A stretch of 64,000 bases of DNA. It comes from an uncultured Paracoccaceae bacterium. Its GTDB lineage: Bacteria > Pseudomonadota > Alphaproteobacteria > Rhodobacterales > Rhodobacteraceae. Shown here piece after piece: positions 1-8,818 of this stretch. The stretch lies in contig CANMQX010000001.1 in NCBI GenBank assembly GCA_947500135.1, forward strand, positions 1 through 64,000, given 5' to 3'. The first letter of the stretch is position 1. Each line of letters begins with the position of its first letter. The position numbers were made by a program, and so were the translations under genes. The notes beneath the pieces were generated by a model. That model ran no database searches. It was not told where the DNA came from and was given only the letters and a program-made list of their open reading frames with translations.

Positions 1-1
1 A

Positions 2-166
2 TCACGCCCCAAGGCGCGCCAACAACTGGCCGACTTTTGCTCCGCCCCAATGGCAGACTTTTACGCCGCCGTTGACACCAAGGTGTTGAGCAAGACTTCA
101 ACATGGCTGCAAGATACCTTGATGCACCTGCTCAAGCGGGCAGTGAAACAGCGGTGTATATTATGA
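2..166 (+). CDS. C-terminal fragment of an unrecognised protein (cut by the window edge)
   Basis: An open frame runs from the first bases of the window to a TGA at 164-166, giving 54 residues of a C-terminal end (contains TSTWLQDTLMHLLKRAVKQ, an amphipathic basic helix). The stop overlaps the ATG of the next small gene in an ATGA arrangement, which is the main reason to believe the frame is real. I do not recognise the family. The N-terminal part lies outside the window. Confidence 0.45.
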   Translation, partial: SRPKARQQLADFCSAPMADFYAAVDTKVLSKTSTWLQDTLMHLLKRAVKQRCIL

Positions 167-294
167 CTGCATTACGCACCAACTGCACAGAACTGCAGGT
201 TAATCAATTCGACTGCAGATCGACAAGGCAGCGTGAAATTGACTTGGAGCAACGCATTAAGACATTAGAACGGCAAATCAACGGGCAAGAGTAA
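163..294 (+). CDS. Small hypothetical protein, 43 aa, coupled to the upstream gene
   Basis: The ATG at 163 overlaps the upstream stop (ATGA), suggesting translational coupling. The product is a 43-residue polypeptide whose second half (RQREIDLEQRIKTLERQING) looks like a short charged coiled coil. A longer reading from an ATG at 103 is possible but would overlap the upstream gene by about 60 bases and has no obvious ribosome site. No function can be assigned. It is the last gene before a long AT-rich stretch. Confidence 0.4.
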   Translation: MTALRTNCTELQVNQFDCRSTRQREIDLEQRIKTLERQINGQE

Positions 295-1180
295 AGGCAT
301 CAAAAAACTGTGAATTTTTCCGTACGGGTATCGATACTATCACACGCGCGATCTTCCCCATTGCCTACCTGATTAACACGTGCATGTGTACCACTGGCTT
401 ATTCGCAGTTGCCTATGCATTTAAATATGTGTGCATGTGCTTGTAAGGCTAGTATCCATCTCTTTTCCAATGCACACGAATGCCAACACAAAGGGGATAC
501 CAATAAGACGACACATGTATAGTTGATTGCGCTTAAATCCCTTATTTATAAGGAATTAATATCACCTGCCTACATATAGAATACATGGATTGTTACAACA
601 GAACACGCATGACCCTAATATTGCAGTATCTGTCTCAACCCATGCCGAAGGCTTACTTCTATGTATTCTGATCTCTATACTATACTCATATGTAATAAGT
701 CTGCATTAATACTTCATATACATTCTTTCTTATAATCTATCTTAATACCCTAGTGTACCTCAAGCCTTACGCGCACTGTATCATAAGCCGATTATATACA
801 TATATGTACTGAGTGCTTTGGCAGTATGTTGTCTCACTATGATACTGTGCATTCTGTACGTTGCAGTATCTATCTCATTTTATGTAAAGCCGGAGAAAGG
901 TATTTCTTATCAGTATTTTGTATTAACATCTGGCCAATATGTCATTGCAAGACCACAACCAACTTTCGGCTTACAACCCAATGACGTTTGACAACTTTGT
1001 ACTAATCTGAACATTGTGGGACACGAAGTGAAACATCAAAGCAATCTACGCACTTGAGTACCCAGTCAAATCAATGACTTAGAAATATGGTGGAATGTCC
1101 CTGTCTCTCCGCCATTACAATTTTATCGCTGATTTTTATGCGCGCCGCCGTTTTCGGGCTCTTGCGGTACTTCGGCCCAA
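295..1180. other. AT-rich non-coding stretch with short repeats
   Basis: About 890 bases hold no credible gene; the stretch from about 420 to 880 is clearly AT-rich while flanking genes are GC-rich. Short repeated elements occur: a 16-18 base motif of the form TTGCAGTATCTxTCTCA at 621-637 and 861-877 with a degenerate third copy at 819-836, GTGCATGTG-like words near 380 and 431, and a perfect palindrome TACATATATGTA at 797-808. A small frame at 1095-1328 lacks support. No tRNA-like or intrinsic-terminator structure was seen inside it. Confidence 0.5.
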
Positions 1181-1223
1181 AAAGAAACGCCCCGACCAAA
1201 CTGTGCGTTTGATCGGGACGTTT
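1181..1223 (-). terminator. Rho-independent terminator downstream of the TRAP binding-protein gene
   Basis: Arms 1185-1201 and 1207-1223 form a 17-base stem (two G-U pairs in RNA) around a 5-base loop. Read on the minus strand it is followed by a T-rich tract (TTTCTTTTT). It lies 20-60 bases past the stop of the minus-strand gene ending at 1245. Confidence 0.85.
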
Positions 1224-1244
1224 CGTTTCCGGTTTTGGCGCGGA

Positions 1245-2399
1245 TCAGACGTCTGCGAAAAGATCCGTTGCGCCACGTTTTGCCAGATATTCCGCCTGGC
1301 TCATCGGACCTGCATTGCCGACCAATGAACGGTAGGCATCGTAGCTTTCCACGATCTTGCGCCCCATGTCATCATCCTCGGCCACGCCAGCGGTGACCTC
1401 AAACGATACGCGGGCCAGTTCGTTCCAGACATCGTCAGGCAGTTTGGTTGGTTTGACCCCGGCCTCGGCCAGAAGCTGCACGAGTGCCAGCCCGTTATTG
1501 CCGTAGTAGTCAGCCGTGTGGTTGGTCAATTCTGCGTCGGTGACGGCCGTGATCAACGCCCGGTCTACCTCGTCCATGTTGTTCCAGAATTCCAGGTTGA
1601 AACCCGCAGATGCAGTGGTGCCGGGTTCATGGAAGCCAGGATAAATATATGTCGACAGCAGTTTCTGGAAACCGAATTGCAGGTCGTTGTAAGGACCAAC
1701 CCATTCGGTTGCATCGATTGTGCCTTCAAACAGCGCCTCAACAATGCCGCCGCCGGGCAGCACAACAGCGTTGGCCCCCATCCGGCTGATCACCTGGCCA
1801 CCAAGGCCGGGCATCCGCATTGTCAGCCCTTCAAAATCATCTTTGCTTTTGATTTCCTTGTTGAACCAACCGCCCATCTGAACGCCGGTGCCACCGACGG
1901 CCAAGGATTTGACGTTGTAGCCAGCGTTAAGCTCGTCCCAAAGCGCCTGACCACCACCATGGCGCAGCCATGCGACATGCTCGACCGAGGTCAGACCCAG
2001 CGGCACGGTGGTGAAGAAGTTAAAGCCGCGATGCTTGCCTTGAAAATAGTATTCAGCCGAGTGGTACATGTCGATCTCGCCCGCGCTGGCGGCGTCATGC
2101 ACTCCAAGCGGTGGCACCAAAGAACCGGCCCAGTAGATTTCGACATTCAGTCGGCCATTGGAGCCTGCATTGATCGCCTCACCCACCCGCGCCGCACTAT
2201 CGGCCAGCCCGCCCAGACCCGCAGGCCATGATGTGGCCATCCGGATCGTCAGGGGGGCGCCTTGCGCGATGGCTGGTGTTGCCAGCGCGGCAGCACCGGT
2301 CAGCGCTGCGCCACCACCCAAAAGGGCCCGCCGCCGTGACAGTTTCGTGGTCTTTGCTTGGCCATTCGACATAGGTTTCATATCCGTTTTATAGGTCAT
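1245..2399 (-). CDS. TRAP-type solute-binding protein, DctP/TakP-like, Tat-exported
   Basis: Periplasmic binding protein of the TRAP transporter family (384 aa). The N-terminus carries a twin-arginine signal (LSRRRALLGGGAALTG, ending near ATPAIAQG). The mature part matches the TakP-like branch that binds 2-oxoacid or other carboxylates: an RMATSWP opening, a central MGGWFNKEI segment and the segment GPYNDLQFGFQKL followed by YPGFHEPG. It begins inside the stop of the upstream paralogue (ATGA overlap), so the two are co-translated. No DctQ or DctM genes accompany it; the nearest membrane subunits (5519-7590) have their own DctP. Substrate is unknown. Confidence 0.85.
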   Translation of the reverse strand: MTYKTDMKPMSNGQAKTTKLSRRRALLGGGAALTGAAALATPAIAQGAPLTIRMATSWPAGLGGLADSAARVGEAINAGSNGRLNVEIYWAGSLVPPLGVHDAASAGEIDMYHSAEYYFQGKHRGFNFFTTVPLGLTSVEHVAWLRHGGGQALWDELNAGYNVKSLAVGGTGVQMGGWFNKEIKSKDDFEGLTMRMPGLGGQVISRMGANAVVLPGGGIVEALFEGTIDATEWVGPYNDLQFGFQKLLSTYIYPGFHEPGTTASAGFNLEFWNNMDEVDRALITAVTDAELTNHTADYYGNNGLALVQLLAEAGVKPTKLPDDVWNELARVSFEVTAGVAEDDDMGRKIVESYDAYRSLVGNAGPMSQAEYLAKRGATDLFADV

Positions 2400-3427
2400 T
2401 GTGACAACGCCTGCTTGCGGCCCAGGAAGTAGGCGGTTTCACCAATCTCGCTCCAACCGGCAACATCGCCGATGAAGTAAAGATATGCATCAGCAGTATC
2501 AGCGGCCATATCGCCTGCATCAAACATACCTGCCAAGACGTTGTTCGCGCTGGCTATTTGGGCGTCCCAGATATCCTGCGGCATCTCATGCGCCGTGATG
2601 TCGGAACCGGCCTGACCAAGGGCGACCACGTTGTTATGTGCGGCAAGTGCGCGCTGCGTGCCGTGTTCGGCCATAATGCAGCTTTGGATCACGAGTTGAT
2701 CCGCCTCTGACAGTCCGGACCAGCGTGACAGGTTGACCCCGACGCTCAGCATTGCCGAAGGACGGCCCGCATTTGGTGTTGTCATATGGGGGAAGCTGGA
2801 CAGAAGGCCCGATGCCGCCATTTGCGCCACGCTGAAGCCTTCAAGTGCAACAAGCGATGACAGGTCGCCGCCAGACATGACGTCAACAGTATTGCTGACC
2901 CCAATATCGGCCAGAACCCGCAGGCCCAGACCGGTTGAACCAACAGGGCCCGATGACAGATCGGCCAAGCCGCTGATTGGTGCTTTGGACCACATCGGCA
3001 TCGCACCGTCATCACCGGCCATGAAGGCCTTGATCCCGAACTCTTCGCCCAGCAGGTCCCACATGAACCGGCCGTCAGCGACCAGAACCCAGCTTTCCAG
3101 TTCGCTGGCGCTCATCCCGCCAGGCATCGCCGCGAACAGGCCCATCGCTGGGTTGCGCGATACGAATGCGTCCTGAGAGGTCAGATACATGTCTGTTCCG
3201 CCGCCAGACACATCGTCTAGGAAGCCCGGTGCTGTATCTGATCCGGTGGTGTTGACGTCCAGCGTAATACGTCCGCCGGACACGGCTGCAAGACGTGCGG
3301 CCAAGGCTGATGCAGCGTCGGCGCGATCTGTCACCATGGACAGGGCCAGCCGGTCTTGGGCGACAACAGGGGTGGCGGCGGCTGCCGCAGCGCCCAAACC
3401 TGCGCCCAAAAGTGTTCTGCGTTTCAT
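2396..3427 (-). CDS. Divergent TRAP-type solute-binding protein paralogue, Tat-type signal
   Basis: 343 aa with a short N-terminus MKRRTLLGAGLGAAAAAATPVVAQ, which looks like a lipid-free Tat or Sec signal. The overall course resembles the neighbour at 1245-2399 (SMVTDRADAAS opening, GTDMYLTSQD, a C-terminal helical end), but the diagnostic GPYND and HEPG segments are missing. It is therefore a degenerated or re-purposed binding protein, perhaps an accessory ligand sensor. It is the first gene of a two-gene unit and overlaps the next by four bases. The family call is inferred from length, export signal, pairing and weak similarity. Confidence 0.6.
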   Translation of the reverse strand: MKRRTLLGAGLGAAAAAATPVVAQDRLALSMVTDRADAASALAARLAAVSGGRITLDVNTTGSDTAPGFLDDVSGGGTDMYLTSQDAFVSRNPAMGLFAAMPGGMSASELESWVLVADGRFMWDLLGEEFGIKAFMAGDDGAMPMWSKAPISGLADLSSGPVGSTGLGLRVLADIGVSNTVDVMSGGDLSSLVALEGFSVAQMAASGLLSSFPHMTTPNAGRPSAMLSVGVNLSRWSGLSEADQLVIQSCIMAEHGTQRALAAHNNVVALGQAGSDITAHEMPQDIWDAQIASANNVLAGMFDAGDMAADTADAYLYFIGDVAGWSEIGETAYFLGRKQALSQ

Positions 3428-3526
3428 ATCAAGTATTCCTCACTTGTGGCACGAGACGGCCTCTGTTTTGTTTTGAACGCACCGCCCGGGATTTTCTGCC
3501 GGGCAATGCTGTCAACTGCAGTTCGT

Positions 3527-5083
3527 CTACCGCAACCAAATCTCAACGCGACGGTTGCTTTCGCGTCCGTCAGCGGTGGTGTTACAACCCACAGGCGCCA
3601 GTGGCCCATAGGTAGACACTGCAATCCGACCGGCCAGCGCATCACCGCCAAGCTCAGCGACCAACGCGTCACGCACGCTTGTTGCACGCAGCAGGGCAAG
3701 CCGTTCGTTCAGGTCGAAACGTCCCACGTCATCGGTAAAGCCGATCACCAGAATATCGCGATTGCGCGCCTCATCGCTGTTGAGGAATGCAACCATACGT
3801 TCAACGTCATCCTGCGATTTAGTATCCAGACGGGATGATCCTGATGTGAAGCGGAATGTGGTTGAAAGACGGTCAGCCGTTGCCAGATCCTGCGCGAAGT
3901 TCTGCACTAGGCCAAGGGTTGCCCCCGTGCTGGCCGACAGGATTGCCGAGGTCATACGTGTGCCCTGCAAACTGATCGGCTGGGTCACAATCGTCTGGTC
4001 CACATATCCGGCACCCTGGATCAGGGTCTGCGCGTCAGGCGATGTCACGTAGTCAAGAAAGTTGGACTGTGCAGCGGTCTGATTGTCGCTGGCGGTATAA
4101 GCATAAACACGTTGGCTCAGCGGATATTCTTCCGCCTTGATGGCGAAGTCGCTTGCATAGGCCAGTGGCCCGCATGACTGACGAATTGGCAGCACTTCTG
4201 CGGTATCGTTGCCCGACAGGCTGGTGATCGTGATTGCATTCACGTCTGACACCACTTCGGATGCGGCTTGGCTTTCGCTCGTGGCACGTTCGGCGCTGCG
4301 GCGCAGACGGACACGGTTTGGCTCAAGCACCAGTTCCGCGAACGCCTCATCCAGTGATGACCCTTCGGCGGGCAGCAGCATCCGGATTGGTGCGTTTTCA
4401 CCGCCCAGTTCAGACCAGTTTCTGATCCGACCGGCCGCGATCTGCGCCAGTTCTTCTAGCGAGACCGACCGCACGGAGTTGCTGGGGTGTACGATGGGTA
4501 CAAGTGCATCCAGTGCAACAACACGTTCGCGCCGCTCATCGCGCAAATCGACCTGACCAGCGGCCACAACCTGATCGGCAATCGATGCCGGAACCGGTGT
4601 TGTCGACATGTTCAGGTCAACCCGACCGGCAACCAGTTGTTCAAAACCAGCGACAGCGGGCTGAATGGTGATATCCACATTGCCTTCGGTCGTGGTCATG
4701 GTGCTGTCGCGCAGTTCAACCCGTGCGACGCCCCCGCCAGCGTTAGGGAATGACAAACCAAGCAGGTTCTGTGTGGATGCAAAGCCATTGACAAGCGCTT
4801 GTAAAAGCTCGGTTGTGTCGGCTTCGGTCACTGATACCGCCATCTCAAGGTTGGCAGGTGCCGCAGGGCATGCTTCGCCTTCGCAAATCGTGGCGGAGCG
4901 TGACAGGCGCAGCTCGCCCAGTTCGGTGTCCAGGACGTAGACGTCATCATCCACTGACAGCAGTTCACCGGTGATGGTGATTGATTTGTCCGGGCTCGAA
5001 ATCGTGACCTGATCTGCGAAAAGCGCGAACGGCACTGCAGCAAGGCATGAGGCTAGTGTAAGTCGTTTTTGTAGTCGTTTCAT
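3527..5083 (-). CDS. Phosphate-binding-protein (PstS-like) domain fused to an OmpA C-terminal domain
   Basis: The chosen start (5083) opens directly on a Sec signal (MKRLQKRLTLASCLAAVPFALFA), giving 518 aa; the frame is open upstream to 5209 but those residues do not look like protein. After a small N-terminal domain with two cysteines (ICEGEACP), about residues 120-390 resemble PstS-type substrate-binding proteins. The last 110 residues are an OmpA-type peptidoglycan-binding domain (FTSGSSRLDTKSQDDV, then GFTDDVGRFDLNERLALLRA and SNRRVEIWLR). Such fusions are periplasmic and cell-wall bound. The ligand may be phosphate or another anion; no pst permease genes are nearby. Confidence 0.8.
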   Translation of the reverse strand: MKRLQKRLTLASCLAAVPFALFADQVTISSPDKSITITGELLSVDDDVYVLDTELGELRLSRSATICEGEACPAAPANLEMAVSVTEADTTELLQALVNGFASTQNLLGLSFPNAGGGVARVELRDSTMTTTEGNVDITIQPAVAGFEQLVAGRVDLNMSTTPVPASIADQVVAAGQVDLRDERRERVVALDALVPIVHPSNSVRSVSLEELAQIAAGRIRNWSELGGENAPIRMLLPAEGSSLDEAFAELVLEPNRVRLRRSAERATSESQAASEVVSDVNAITITSLSGNDTAEVLPIRQSCGPLAYASDFAIKAEEYPLSQRVYAYTASDNQTAAQSNFLDYVTSPDAQTLIQGAGYVDQTIVTQPISLQGTRMTSAILSASTGATLGLVQNFAQDLATADRLSTTFRFTSGSSRLDTKSQDDVERMVAFLNSDEARNRDILVIGFTDDVGRFDLNERLALLRATSVRDALVAELGGDALAGRIAVSTYGPLAPVGCNTTADGRESNRRVEIWLR

Positions 5084-5473
5084 CTGAGGCAATCCAATGC
5101 TTACTCCCTCGTCCGGCATATGAACGCCGCCAGACATCGGCGCCAACATGGCGCTGCGTTTTGACCAAAATATGTTCGAATTTGGCTTATTTGTTTCTTT
5201 TTTGATCAAGGTTATTTGTTCGATATGCGGAATAATAGGCCATTTAAGGCAGAATTGTGGAATAATCTGAGCGGACTGTGGACGGCGATGTCTTGCCGCG
5301 CGTTTTCGGTTAACCCCTGTTTTTGCGAATACCCGTTAAACGCAGACAAACGTCGTTTTTGGCCAGTAATCGAACGGCAAACCATGGCTGGCAGTCGTCA
5401 GGTAAACCTGTCCTGCAGGGACCAAGCTGACCTTATCTCAGCGCGTAAACGTCTTGGGCAGGGACTGATAAAT
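5084..5473. other. Intergenic region upstream of the PstS/OmpA gene
   Basis: About 390 bases lie between the start of the binding/OmpA gene and the end of the TRAP operon. A plus-strand frame at 5216-5485 (89 codons) has no ribosome site or recognisable content and is judged spurious. The promoter of the minus-strand gene should lie here but no clear motif was identified. Confidence 0.4.
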
Positions 5474-5505
5474 GGAGGCACCTAGACAGGTGCCTCCGAT
5501 TAGTT
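5474..5505 (-). terminator. Hairpin downstream of dctM
   Basis: A perfect 10-bp stem (5474-5483 with 5488-5497, arms GGAGGCACCT/AGGTGCCTCC) with a 4-base loop lies 20-45 bases past the dctM stop on the minus strand. Flanking T-richness is modest on both strands, so it is a probable but not textbook terminator. Confidence 0.6.
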
Positions 5506-5518
5506 TTGGTCAACACAC

Positions 5519-6925
5519 TTAGTTCGTAATGATTTCTGGCCCCATGAACGTATTTGGCAAGACCGTCGAAATCCACGGCACATAGGTCACAAGGACCAAA
5601 AAGACGAAGAGCACCGCGAGGAATGGCGGTGCCGCGCGCACCACGCTCATCATTGGCATTCCCGCCACGCCAGAGGTCACGAAAAGGTTCAATCCGACAG
5701 GTGGTGTAATCATACCTATCTCCATGTTGACGACCATGATGATGCCCAAATGGATCGGATTAATGCCCAGCTCTATCGCGATTGGGAACACCAATGGCGC
5801 GACAATCACCAGCAGTCCTGACGGTTCCATGAACTGACCGCCGATCAACAGGATGATGTTGACGACGATTAAGAACATGACCGGCCCGAAACCAGCGGAT
5901 AGCATTGCATTTGCGATATGTTGTGGAATTTGTTCGTCCGTTAGTACGTGCTTCAAGATAAGCGCATTTGCGATCACGAAAAGCAGTGTGACTGTTAGCT
6001 TTCCGGCATCGAATAAGGTGCGTTGCGTATCAGGATGGAAAAACGCCGTTACGATGGCCCATGGACGGCGCAATGATATGCTGCCTGACGTTTCGTTCAC
6101 CGCCGCAGCGGACAGGCTGCGCGCCTGTCTATCAGCTAGTGGCCCCATATCCTTGTAGACGAAAGTCGCGATGAAGAACGCGTAAACTGCGGCGACTGCT
6201 GCCGCTTCGGTTGGCGTGAAGATGCCGCCGTAGATGCCACCAAGGATGATGACGATCAGGAAAAGGCCCCAGCCCGCCTCGCGGCCAGAAGCGATGATTT
6301 CACCCCAACCCTGCCACTCACCCTTGGGCAAATTCTTAACGCTGGCGATGACATAGATGGTCGTCATCAGCATGAAACCGGCGAGCAGTCCGGGGATGAC
6401 CCCTGCCAGGAACATCCGACCGACCGAAACCTCGACCGAGGCGGCATAGACCACCATCACGATGGACGGTGGGATCAGGATACCCAATGTCCCTGCAGTA
6501 CAGATGACGCCTGCGGCAAAGTCTTTGGTATATCCCACCTGACGCATACCGCCGATCACGATGGTGCCGATTGCCACAACAGTCGCAGGCGAAGACCCCG
6601 AGAGGGCTGCAAACAGCATACATGCGAATACGCCGGCAATTGCCAGCCCGCCGGGCAGGTGTCCGACACAGGCGATTGAGAATCGAATGATCCGTTGGGC
6701 CACGCCGCCCGTCGTCATGAAGGAAGACGCTAAAATAAAGAACGGGATCGCAAGGAGCGTATAGTGCCCCTCAAACGCGCTGAACAGGGTTTGTGCGACG
6801 GATGCCAGCGAGCTGTCTGAATAGACCAACAGAAAAAGAACCGATGACATGCCGAGCGAAATGGCGATCGGAACACCGATCAACATGAGGCCGATGACCA
6901 TTGAAAAGAGGAGTGCAACTTCCAT
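5519..6925 (-). CDS. dctM: TRAP transporter large permease subunit (DctM family)
   Basis: 468 aa inner-membrane protein with about 12-13 hydrophobic segments, the size and character of DctM. Recognisable signatures include PFFILASSFMTTGGVA, the FAALSGSSPATVVAIG loop and the late ITPPVGLNLFVTSGVAG motif, which is typical of the family. It pairs with DctQ to drive sodium-coupled uptake of the ligand delivered by DctP. A loop of about 50 residues near 265-315 with soluble character is slightly longer than usual. The ATG shares a base with the dctQ stop (TAATG), so the two are coupled. Confidence 0.92.
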   Translation of the reverse strand: MEVALLFSMVIGLMLIGVPIAISLGMSSVLFLLVYSDSSLASVAQTLFSAFEGHYTLLAIPFFILASSFMTTGGVAQRIIRFSIACVGHLPGGLAIAGVFACMLFAALSGSSPATVVAIGTIVIGGMRQVGYTKDFAAGVICTAGTLGILIPPSIVMVVYAASVEVSVGRMFLAGVIPGLLAGFMLMTTIYVIASVKNLPKGEWQGWGEIIASGREAGWGLFLIVIILGGIYGGIFTPTEAAAVAAVYAFFIATFVYKDMGPLADRQARSLSAAAVNETSGSISLRRPWAIVTAFFHPDTQRTLFDAGKLTVTLLFVIANALILKHVLTDEQIPQHIANAMLSAGFGPVMFLIVVNIILLIGGQFMEPSGLLVIVAPLVFPIAIELGINPIHLGIIMVVNMEIGMITPPVGLNLFVTSGVAGMPMMSVVRAAPPFLAVLFVFLVLVTYVPWISTVLPNTFMGPEIITN

Positions 6926-7590
6926 TAGCTTTCTCCCTGCCTCTGTTCGCGAATTTCTTGAATTTCGTCTTCAACCTCGTGGCTGGCCACCACGCGGTCG
7001 GTTTTGCCAGTCCAAAGCGCCCAGCCAGCTTGGACAAAGCGCAGAAGTAACAGCGCCATTGATAATGGCAGAACAACGTAGGGCAGCAAGCGTGGGATTT
7101 TTTCGTAACTTTCGCCGTCATTGAATACGGTTTCCATCCAGCCCAAAACGGCGGGATGCGGGATGTCATTGACCTCGTACCATCCCTTGCCGCGGAAGCT
7201 TTCCTCAAACCCAAGCGGGAACCAGCGCCCTTCGGTGCCCGGGAGGTTTGCGAAATTGGCCCAATAGTCCCATGCCCCTTTCAACATCAGAAAGCTGAAG
7301 GCGATACAGACGGCAACCGCAGCCAGCCCCATCGTGCGACGTGGCTTTGGTGTCAGAGTGTTGATGACAATGTCGACGCCCAAATGCGCGCCTTTCTTGA
7401 CCGCATAGGATGCACCGAGAAGAACGAGCCAACCGAACAAAAAGACAGTTAGCTCCAACGCCCAAAGAATGTTCTGATTGAAGCCGTAGCGCATGACGAC
7501 ATTGGCGAATGTGATCAATGTCATCACGCCAAGGATGCCCGCAATTAACGTCTCTTCTATCCGATCAGTGAACGATCTCGTGTGATCCAT
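6925..7590 (-). CDS. dctQ: TRAP transporter small permease subunit (DctQ family)
   Basis: 221 aa with four predicted membrane helices (roughly residues 14-34, 45-65, 88-108 and 165-185), as expected for DctQ. Family-like segments include ANVVMRYGFNQNILWALELTVFLFGW and GAHLGVDIVI. A loop of about 50 residues between helices 3 and 4 is long, as in the dicarboxylate-like subgroup. A GGGAGG ribosome site lies six bases before the ATG. It sits between dctP and dctM in one minus-strand operon. Confidence 0.9.
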   Translation of the reverse strand: MDHTRSFTDRIEETLIAGILGVMTLITFANVVMRYGFNQNILWALELTVFLFGWLVLLGASYAVKKGAHLGVDIVINTLTPKPRRTMGLAAVAVCIAFSFLMLKGAWDYWANFANLPGTEGRWFPLGFEESFRGKGWYEVNDIPHPAVLGWMETVFNDGESYEKIPRLLPYVVLPLSMALLLLRFVQAGWALWTGKTDRVVASHEVEDEIQEIREQRQGES

Positions 7591-7646
7591 TTCGGGCCTC
7601 CCTTTGCGTGCCGAGGGCAGATCAACCGCCCTCGGCCCGTGCCAAT

Positions 7647-8648
7647 TTAGGTGCCGCCGTTGAAGGACTGTGCCGCGTCGATCATGTCTTGGCCGACGTC
7701 GTCAGAGAATTGCTCCCAAACCGGTTTCATGGCATTGACCCACGCCAAACGCTCTTCTGCTGTTAGGGTGCGCACCTCACCGCCCGCATCGATGATGGCC
7801 TGACGGTTGGCTTGGTTCACCGCAAAGGACTCTGCATTTCGAAGCTCGGTAACCTCATCCAAGATCGTCAAAAATTGGTCACGGACATCGGCATCCAAGT
7901 CTTCAAGCCAATCGACATTTGTCACAACCAAATAGTCGATAACACCGTGGTTGGTCTCGGTAATGCCGTCCTGAACCTCAAAGAACTTTTTGCCATAGAT
8001 GTTGGACCAAACGTTCTCTTGGCCGTCGACAACGCCCTGTTGAAGTGCGCCATAGACCTCAGAGAAGGCCATCTTTTGTGGTGCCCCACCGATCGCTTCC
8101 ATCTGCGCGACAAGAACGTCGGATGACATCACGCGGAACTTTAGCCCGTCAGCGTCTGCTGGTGACATCAAAGGGACATTGGCGGACATTTGCTTCATGC
8201 CATTGTGCCAGAAGGTCAGACCCTGAAGGCCACGGTTCTGCATGCTGTCAAGCAGTGCTTGTCCTGCATCAGACGCTTGAAACGCATCAACCGCTTCGAT
8301 GTCTTCAAACATGAAAGGCAGGTCGAAGATCCGGAATTGCTTGGTGAATTTTTCAAACTTTGACAACGACGGTGCGGCAAGTTGAACATCGCCCTGCAGC
8401 AGCGCTTCGAGCACTTTGTTGTCATCATAAAGGGTCGAGTTTGGGAACACTTCCATGCAGGCTGAACCATTCATCTCTGTGTTGACGCGCTCGGCCAGCA
8501 AAGTAGCGGCGATGCCCTTGGGGTGCTTGTCTGTGTTCGTGACGTGGCTGAATTTGATGACGATCTCACCCTCGTCGCAAGCCGCGAAAGCCGACGTCGC
8601 GCTTGTCGCCAATGTCAGGGATAGTGCAGCGGTTAGCTGAAATTTCAT
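7647..8648 (-). CDS. dctP: TRAP transporter solute-binding protein (DctP family)
   Basis: 333 aa periplasmic receptor. The start at 8648 is preceded by a strong AGGAGG-type ribosome site and opens a Sec signal (MKFQLTAALSLTLATSATSAFA); the longer frame to 8723 has neither. The mature protein shows the DctP pattern: IKFSHVTNTDKHPKG, then FDLPFMFEDIEAVDAF, the binding-site arginine stretch GLKFRVMSSDVLVAQ, and QQGVVDGQENVWSNI, close to C4-dicarboxylate receptors. It heads the dctPQM operon, which faces the hydrolase/LeuCD-like operon across a shared promoter region, so its ligand is probably the substrate of those enzymes. Confidence 0.93.
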   Translation of the reverse strand: MKFQLTAALSLTLATSATSAFAACDEGEIVIKFSHVTNTDKHPKGIAATLLAERVNTEMNGSACMEVFPNSTLYDDNKVLEALLQGDVQLAAPSLSKFEKFTKQFRIFDLPFMFEDIEAVDAFQASDAGQALLDSMQNRGLQGLTFWHNGMKQMSANVPLMSPADADGLKFRVMSSDVLVAQMEAIGGAPQKMAFSEVYGALQQGVVDGQENVWSNIYGKKFFEVQDGITETNHGVIDYLVVTNVDWLEDLDADVRDQFLTILDEVTELRNAESFAVNQANRQAIIDAGGEVRTLTAEERLAWVNAMKPVWEQFSDDVGQDMIDAAQSFNGGT

Positions 8649-8728
8649 GGTATCCTCCTCTGATCCGGTTCGCAGCACCATGCGATGCGGCAAATGTCGT
8701 TTAAGATTATCGAGGTTTCGCACGAGGA

Positions 8729-8762
8729 TTAGTCGGCATTACTGATCAGTTTTGCCGATTAA
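8729..8762. promoter_or_regulatory. 34-bp near-perfect dyad, probable operator of the divergent catabolic locus
   Basis: The outer arms TTAGTCGGCA (8729-8738) and TGCCGATTAA (8753-8762) are inverted with one mismatch, around a perfect inner palindrome ACTGATCAGT (8741-8750). The symmetry centre lies about 97 bases before dctP and 73 bases before the hydrolase gene, a suitable place for a factor controlling both operons. The LysR-type gene at 11731 is the obvious candidate, though a GntR-like protein could also bind such a site. Confidence 0.6.
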
Positions 8763-8818
8763 ACCTTTTTATTTAATCTGAGATAGTGGATAAAAATTCA
8801 TGTCCTCAGGGGGTCGAA

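Noticed and set aside
1518..2231. 237-codon plus-strand frame opposite the TRAP receptor
   Set aside because: It is antisense to a clear Tat-exported binding protein and has no recognisable content or ribosome site.
5216..5485. 89-codon frame upstream of the PstS/OmpA gene
   Set aside because: No ribosome site, no recognisable domain, and it runs into the terminator hairpin.
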